A stretch of DNA of 7,788 nucleotides from JAEKLB01 sp050249235 (lineage in GTDB: Bacteria; Actinomycetota; Acidimicrobiia; Acidimicrobiales; CADCSY01), in NCBI GenBank assembly GCA_050249235.1, contig JBFWQW010000126.1:1-7788 (forward strand), written 5' to 3'. Below are positions 4,780-7,788 of the stretch, piece by piece (positions within the stretch are counted from its first letter, which is position 1; each line of letters begins with the position of its first letter). The notes under the pieces are model-generated. The model was given only the letters and a program-made list of their open reading frames with translations. It had not been told where the DNA came from and ran no database searches. A program made the position numbers and the translations under genes.

Positions 4780-4855
4780 CGCGGTGTAGAGCAGCTGGTA
4801 GCTCGCCTGGCTCATAACCAGGAGGCCGTCGGTTCGAGTCCGACCACCGCCACCA
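4780..4855 (+). tRNA. tRNA-Met(CAT), initiator-like
   Basis: A full cloverleaf folds by eye. Acceptor strands are CGCGGTG (4780-4786) and CACCGCC (4845-4851). The D-stem is GAGC/GCTC. The anticodon stem is CCTGG/CCAGG with loop CTCATAA (anticodon 4813-4815). The variable loop is AGGCC, the T-stem GTCGG/CCGAC with loop TTCGAGT, then discriminator A and an encoded CCA. Initiator features are the unpaired first position (C1 opposite C72), an A11:T24 D-stem pair and the D-arm GAGCAG.TGGTAGCTCG as in bacterial tRNA-fMet. Of the three G:C pairs usual under the anticodon loop, two are kept and 29:41 is T:A. It lies between the regulatory and packaging genes, where phage tRNA genes are common. Confidence 0.88.
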
Positions 4856-4889
4856 TGTCCCGACCCACGCTCGCCGAGTCGGCCTAGTA

Positions 4890-5162
4890 GTGCCGGCGCG
4901 TCGGTGTCTCACCTGTGGTCGCCCCTCGTCGGCCAGCCGGTGCGGCGCCTGCTCGGCAGCTCGCAAGCGGGAACGCAACGCCGAGGCCAGGCGGCTCGGT
5001 CCCTGCCCGCAGGACGGCGTCTGCTGGCGGGACGGCGAGCCGGCCAGGCCGGGGGACCCGCTCACGTGGGGCCACCGGCGCAGGAGGGGGAGCGCTATCA
5101 CCTGGCCGCCCGGCGTCGAGGCTGAGCCGGAGCACCTGAGCTGCAACAGCGCGGCGAGGTAG
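4890..5162 (+). CDS. Small HNH endonuclease
   Basis: A 90-residue protein starting at GTG 4890; no good ribosome binding site is visible and the frame is open upstream into the tRNA, so the start is the least certain part. A zinc knuckle C6-C9...C18-C21 (CLTC, CGAC) opens the protein. C39 and C45 follow. The HNH core is then 'LTWGHRRRRG' (H62) and 'PEHLSCNSAAR' (H82, C85, N86). The usual D-H pair is G-H here and the loop is short. HNH nucleases beside terminase genes in HK97-like and many actinophages assist terminase in cutting at cos; the position here, directly before the terminase small subunit, supports that role. A homing nuclease is the alternative. Confidence 0.75.
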   Translation: MPARRCLTCGRPSSASRCGACSAARKRERNAEARRLGPCPQDGVCWRDGEPARPGDPLTWGHRRRRGSAITWPPGVEAEPEHLSCNSAAR

Positions 5163-5316
5163 CTGGGGAAAAGTCCAGTGGGCACCCCCTCCCCTCCTGA
5201 GACCCGTGCCCCTCAACTCCGCTCCGCGTAACGCTTGGTGTCCGATTTCGCGCATTCGTGGTGATTTCCGCTCGGGATACCAAGCAGGGTGCGTGATAAA
5301 CCCAGCAGGAGGGGCG
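5163..5316. other. Non-coding gap, candidate cos / terminase recognition region
   Basis: No gene lies here. It contains a pyrimidine-rich run (5184-5198), a short inverted repeat GGGCAC (5180-5185)/GTGCCC (5206-5211), the longer inverted repeat at 5233-5285 and two GATTTC direct repeats (5244 and 5263). A gap of this size between the HNH gene and the small terminase gene is where cos sites usually sit in phages with this gene order. That function is inferred from position only; no known cos sequence was recognised. Confidence 0.4.
5233..5285. repeat. 11-bp inverted repeat upstream of terminase genes
   Basis: GCTTGGTGTCC (5233-5243) and GGATACCAAGC (5275-5285) pair at 10 of 11 positions, and the exception would be a G-T wobble. 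The 31-base loop is less GC-rich than its surroundings and holds two GATTTC copies 19 bases apart. It may be a binding site for the small terminase subunit or an RNA structure ahead of the late operon. Confidence 0.5.
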
Positions 5317-5877
5317 ATGCCGGCACCGAAGGCCAAGCACCTGCTCAGCTCCCGGGCCAAGCCGAGGAAGCACGAGTTCGGGATCGTCCGCACGGACGGC
5401 ACCGTCGACCGCCTGACGCCGCCGCTCCCGGCGAAGCTGAACGGCCAGGTGCCTCTCGCCGAGACGGCCGAGGCGTGGGAGCGGCTGTGGACCGCCCCGG
5501 TCGCGGCGGTGCTCGACCTCCGCTCCGACCTCGACACGGTCATCCGTTGGGCGTCGCTGCTCGACGAGCGCGAGAAGGCGATGCGGGGGTACCGGCGCCA
5601 CCGCCTGGTCGAAGGGTCGACCGGGCAGCCGAGGCTCAACCCGCTGTGGCAGGTGGTCAAGGCGTGCGACGTCGAGCTCCGCGCCCTCGAGGACCGGATG
5701 GGCCTGTCGCCCAAGGCGCGGCTGCAGCTCGGGATCACCTACGCCGAGGCGGCGACCTCGCTCGAGGAGCTCAACGGACTGGTGGAGGACGACGATGCCG
5801 ACGGCGACGAGGAAGCGGCCGACGACCCGCGCCGCGCGATCGTCGACGCCACCTCCCGAACCTCCCGCCCTTCGTAG
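5317..5877 (+). CDS. terS: Phage terminase small subunit, P27 family
   Basis: A 186-residue protein, the DNA-recognition subunit of the packaging motor. ATG 5317 has AGGAGGGG (5307-5314) just upstream. The P27-like pattern is seen in order: 'LAETAEAWERLWTAPVAAVLDLRSDLDTVIRWASLLDERE' (about 47-86), 'GQPRLNPLWQVVKACDVELRALEDRMGLSPKARLQLGI' (about 103-140), then an acidic tail (EDDDADGDEEAADD). The 'R.NP......EL..LE..LGL.P.AR..LG' signature is characteristic of the family. It overlaps the large subunit gene by 83 bases in another frame, and follows the HNH gene across the putative cos gap. Confidence 0.82.
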   Translation: MPAPKAKHLLSSRAKPRKHEFGIVRTDGTVDRLTPPLPAKLNGQVPLAETAEAWERLWTAPVAAVLDLRSDLDTVIRWASLLDEREKAMRGYRRHRLVEGSTGQPRLNPLWQVVKACDVELRALEDRMGLSPKARLQLGITYAEAATSLEELNGLVEDDDADGDEEAADDPRRAIVDATSRTSRPS

Positions 5878-7426
5878 CTCCCTCGGTGGGCGCTCGGCCC
5901 GGTGGATCGAGCGGTTCATGGTCCACGGCGAGGGCGACTACCTCGGCCAGCCGGCCATCCTCCGTCCGGACCAGCGGCTCTTCCTCTACCAGTGGATGGA
6001 GCTCGACGACGACGAGGGCTGGTGGTACGAGGGCTTCTACTTCGAGGCACCCTCGGGCGTTGGCAAGACGATGGAGCTGGCCTGGCTGGCGGCCGAAGCG
6101 ATGCTCGGCCCGAGCGCGAAGGCGATCCCGGCGGCGCCGAACGTCATCGTGCAGGCCAACAGCCGGGAGCAGGCCGGCGAGAAGAAGGGGGACGACACCT
6201 CCGAGGGGATCTTCGGGCGCACCGTCCAGATCCTCACCCACGAGCGCTGCCCGCTCCGCGACTTCGTCCGGGTGCTCGAGGACCGCATCGTCTTCAAGGA
6301 CGGCCGTCCCGGCCGGATCCGGCTGATCCCGGCGAAGGGTTCCACCACCGACGGCGGCCTGCCCACCCTCTATCTCGGCGACGAGGTGCAGGACTGGAAG
6401 GGCCAGGCGGCCGACGCGTTCACCCGGAACACGAAGGGAACCACGAAGACCCGGATGTCGAGGTGGGGATGCGGGTCCACCCCGGGCGCCTACTCGGGGG
6501 CCCCCTCCGTCGGGTGGCAGCTCCACGAGCAGGGCGAACGGGCCGACGACCCGCACTTCCTCTACCGCAAGCTCGCCGTCCCCGCCGACCTCGACCTCCG
6601 CGACGACAAGGCGGTGCGGGCCGCCCTGATCGAGTCGAACCCGGGCATCGACGACCGGCGCCTCGACCGTCTGATGCGCCGCCGGAACCAGATCCCGCGG
6701 ACCGACTGGATGCGATTCCACGGCGGGGTGTGGGTCGAGGCCGACACCGAGTCGTGGCTGTACGAACACCCGGGCGCGTGGGAGCGCTGCGAGGAGGAGC
6801 TCGAGCTCCCGGACGGCACCGAGATCGGGGTCGGCGTCGACATCGGCCTGAAGCGGGACTCGATGGCCGTCGTGTGGTGCGGGTGGTTCGGCGATCGGAT
6901 CGTCGCCCGGGCCCGCATCTGGACGCCCGACCCGGGCCGGGCGATCGACGTCGGGCTTGCTCGGCTCTTCATCGGCGGCCGGGGCGACGAGCTCGAGGAG
7001 CGCCCCCTCGCCGACCGCTTCTCGATCCGCTGGACCGCCTACGACCCCCGCTACTTCGTGGAGTCGGCCAGCACCCTCGAGGACGAAGGCGTCCCGATGC
7101 TCGAATTCCCGCAGTCGATCGAGCGGCTCGCCCCCGCCGACGCCCGGCTGTACGGGTTGATCCTCGACGAGACCATCGCCCACGACGGCGACCACGACTT
7201 CGGCCAGCACGTCAACGCCGCGGTGAAGCGCACCTCGGAGCGGGGCTGGTACCTGTCGAAGACCCGGTCGTTGCGGCCGATGGACGCCGCCCGGGCGCTG
7301 TCGATGGCGGTCGACGCGCTCATGACCGAGGGCGAGGCGAAGCCGCCGGCGCCCGCCTCCGGCCGCCCGCCGGCAGTCGCCGCCGGCGACGAAGTGTTCC
7401 GCCCGAGAGGAGGCCTGAGACTGTGA
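5795..7426 (+). CDS. terL: Phage terminase large subunit
   Basis: A 543-residue packaging ATPase and nuclease, cutting concatemeric DNA and pumping it into the prohead. The ATPase half has Walker A 'APSGVGKT' (85-92), Walker B 'LYLGDE' (192-197) and a coupling motif 'CGSTPG' (226-231). The C-terminal RNase-H-like nuclease has acidic residues in the expected order: D349 in GVGVDIG, D417 in AYDPRY and D497 in PMDAARALSMA. ATG 5795 has GGAGG (5784-5788) 6 bases upstream, within the small subunit gene. Length is normal for the family, so it looks intact. The gene ends by overlapping the next GTG (GTGA). Confidence 0.93.
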   Translation: MPTATRKRPTTRAARSSTPPPEPPALRSSLGGRSARWIERFMVHGEGDYLGQPAILRPDQRLFLYQWMELDDDEGWWYEGFYFEAPSGVGKTMELAWLAAEAMLGPSAKAIPAAPNVIVQANSREQAGEKKGDDTSEGIFGRTVQILTHERCPLRDFVRVLEDRIVFKDGRPGRIRLIPAKGSTTDGGLPTLYLGDEVQDWKGQAADAFTRNTKGTTKTRMSRWGCGSTPGAYSGAPSVGWQLHEQGERADDPHFLYRKLAVPADLDLRDDKAVRAALIESNPGIDDRRLDRLMRRRNQIPRTDWMRFHGGVWVEADTESWLYEHPGAWERCEEELELPDGTEIGVGVDIGLKRDSMAVVWCGWFGDRIVARARIWTPDPGRAIDVGLARLFIGGRGDELEERPLADRFSIRWTAYDPRYFVESASTLEDEGVPMLEFPQSIERLAPADARLYGLILDETIAHDGDHDFGQHVNAAVKRTSERGWYLSKTRSLRPMDAARALSMAVDALMTEGEAKPPAPASGRPPAVAAGDEVFRPRGGLRL

Positions 7427-7599
7427 CCCGCCTCCGCACCACCGTCTCCAAGCTCGGGCCCTCGAACGCCGCCGGCCTCGGCGGACTGGTGCTCACCGTC
7501 TGGACGGTCGCCGAGGCGTTCGGGCGACTCCCCGGCCAAGGCGTCGCCGCCGTAGCGCTGTTCGTCATGGCCCGGGCGCTCCACAAGGCCGGGGCCTGA
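7423..7599 (+). CDS. Small hydrophobic protein between terminase and portal
   Basis: A 58-residue protein starting MTRLRTTVSKLGPSNAAG. GTG 7423 overlaps the terminase stop (GTGA); GGAGG (7408-7412) lies about 10 bases before it. Two hydrophobic stretches, 'AAGLGGLVLTVWTVAEAFG' and 'GVAAVALFVMARAL', separated by a short loop, suggest a two-helix membrane hairpin with a positively charged N-terminus. Function unknown. A holin would normally sit with lysis genes, so I do not call it one. The stop overlaps the next ATG (TGATG). Confidence 0.65.
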   Translation: MTRLRTTVSKLGPSNAAGLGGLVLTVWTVAEAFGRLPGQGVAAVALFVMARALHKAGA

Positions 7600-7788
7600 T
7601 GGCCCGCTCGCTGTTCTTCGCCCCGATCCGGGAGGCCACCGCCCAGCAGATCGCCGTGTCCGGCGCCGCCGGCGGGGCCGGCTACGACCCGATCGACGGC
7701 GACCTCGGCTTCCGACCGATGGCCGGCGGCGGCCGCGAGGTCCCCGGGTTCACGCTCGAGAAGGCCCGCACCTTCTCCGTCGCCGCCT
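7599..7788 (+). CDS. N-terminal fragment, probable portal protein
   Basis: The gene runs off the window; 63 codons are visible. ATG 7599 shares one base with the preceding stop (TGATG). The start MARSLFFAPIREATAQQ is followed by 'GFRPMAGGGREVPGFTLEKARTFSVAA'. A '(G)(F/Y)RP...', 'RE.P...' and 'R..S.A.Y' entry is what I would expect ahead of the first helices of phage portal proteins. Position directly after the large terminase and one small gene is also where portals lie. The fragment is too short to prove it; a head maturation or other head protein is the main alternative. Confidence 0.55.
   Translation, partial: MARSLFFAPIREATAQQIAVSGAAGGAGYDPIDGDLGFRPMAGGGREVPGFTLEKARTFSVAA

Noticed and set aside
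4780..4855. tRNA gene as a prophage attachment site marking an element boundary
   Set aside because: Phage-type genes lie on both sides, no integrase is nearby and no repeat of the tRNA 3' end is seen elsewhere in the window.
5771..7210. Long minus-strand open frame of 479 codons opposite the terminase
   Set aside because: High-GC codon bias keeps the antisense frame open. The plus strand has a full terminase with all motifs, while this frame shows no recognisable domain and covers the terminase gene.
5902..7422. Long plus-strand frame in another phase within the terminase gene
   Set aside because: The product is Arg/Pro-rich low-complexity typical of a shifted frame. Only its last 58 codons (7423-7599) look like a protein.

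Overview
The window looks like the genome of a double-stranded DNA tailed phage (or a prophage carrying one) of a high-GC bacterium, most likely an actinomycete or relative. The GC content is high throughout, GTG starts are frequent, genes are packed with 1-11 bp overlaps, and two promoters appear to make leaderless mRNAs. The phage call rests on an ordered packaging block at the right end: HNH endonuclease, P27-type terminase small subunit, terminase large subunit, a small membrane protein and the start of a portal-like protein. No integrase, lysis, capsid or tail gene is visible, so lifestyle and exact host cannot be read from the sequence.

Left block (1-3983, + strand): one tightly coupled operon of nine reading frames. 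It opens with the C-terminus of a probable D12-class adenine methyltransferase, followed by a winged-helix replication-initiator-like protein (182-1222) and a 108-residue protein (1222-1548) in the position of a helicase loader. Six small proteins that I cannot assign follow; three of them are Cys-rich. The middle of the initiator gene holds a cluster of DNA-level repeats: three exact 17-bp palindromic iterons plus one degraded copy at about 22.5-bp spacing, a 32-bp AT-rich tract, a further 17-bp palindrome and a 12-bp inverted repeat. This is the strongest replication-origin candidate.

Centre (3984-4890): a control region. A small HTH gene on the minus strand (3999-4181) and a plus-strand operon (4240-4623, ending in an excisionase-like HTH) diverge from two face-to-face promoters whose -35 boxes lie 2 bp apart. 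Polymerase should be able to use only one at a time. Both promoters place the transcription start at, or one base from, the ATG. Next come a strong hairpin (4730-4762) and a tRNA gene with anticodon CAT and several initiator-tRNA hallmarks (4780-4855).

Right block (4890-7788, + strand): the packaging genes. A 154-bp non-coding gap between the HNH gene and the small terminase gene contains an inverted repeat and is a reasonable place for the cos or terminase recognition site. The genes fit a simple scheme: early replication functions on the left, a central regulatory switch, and late packaging and head genes on the right.
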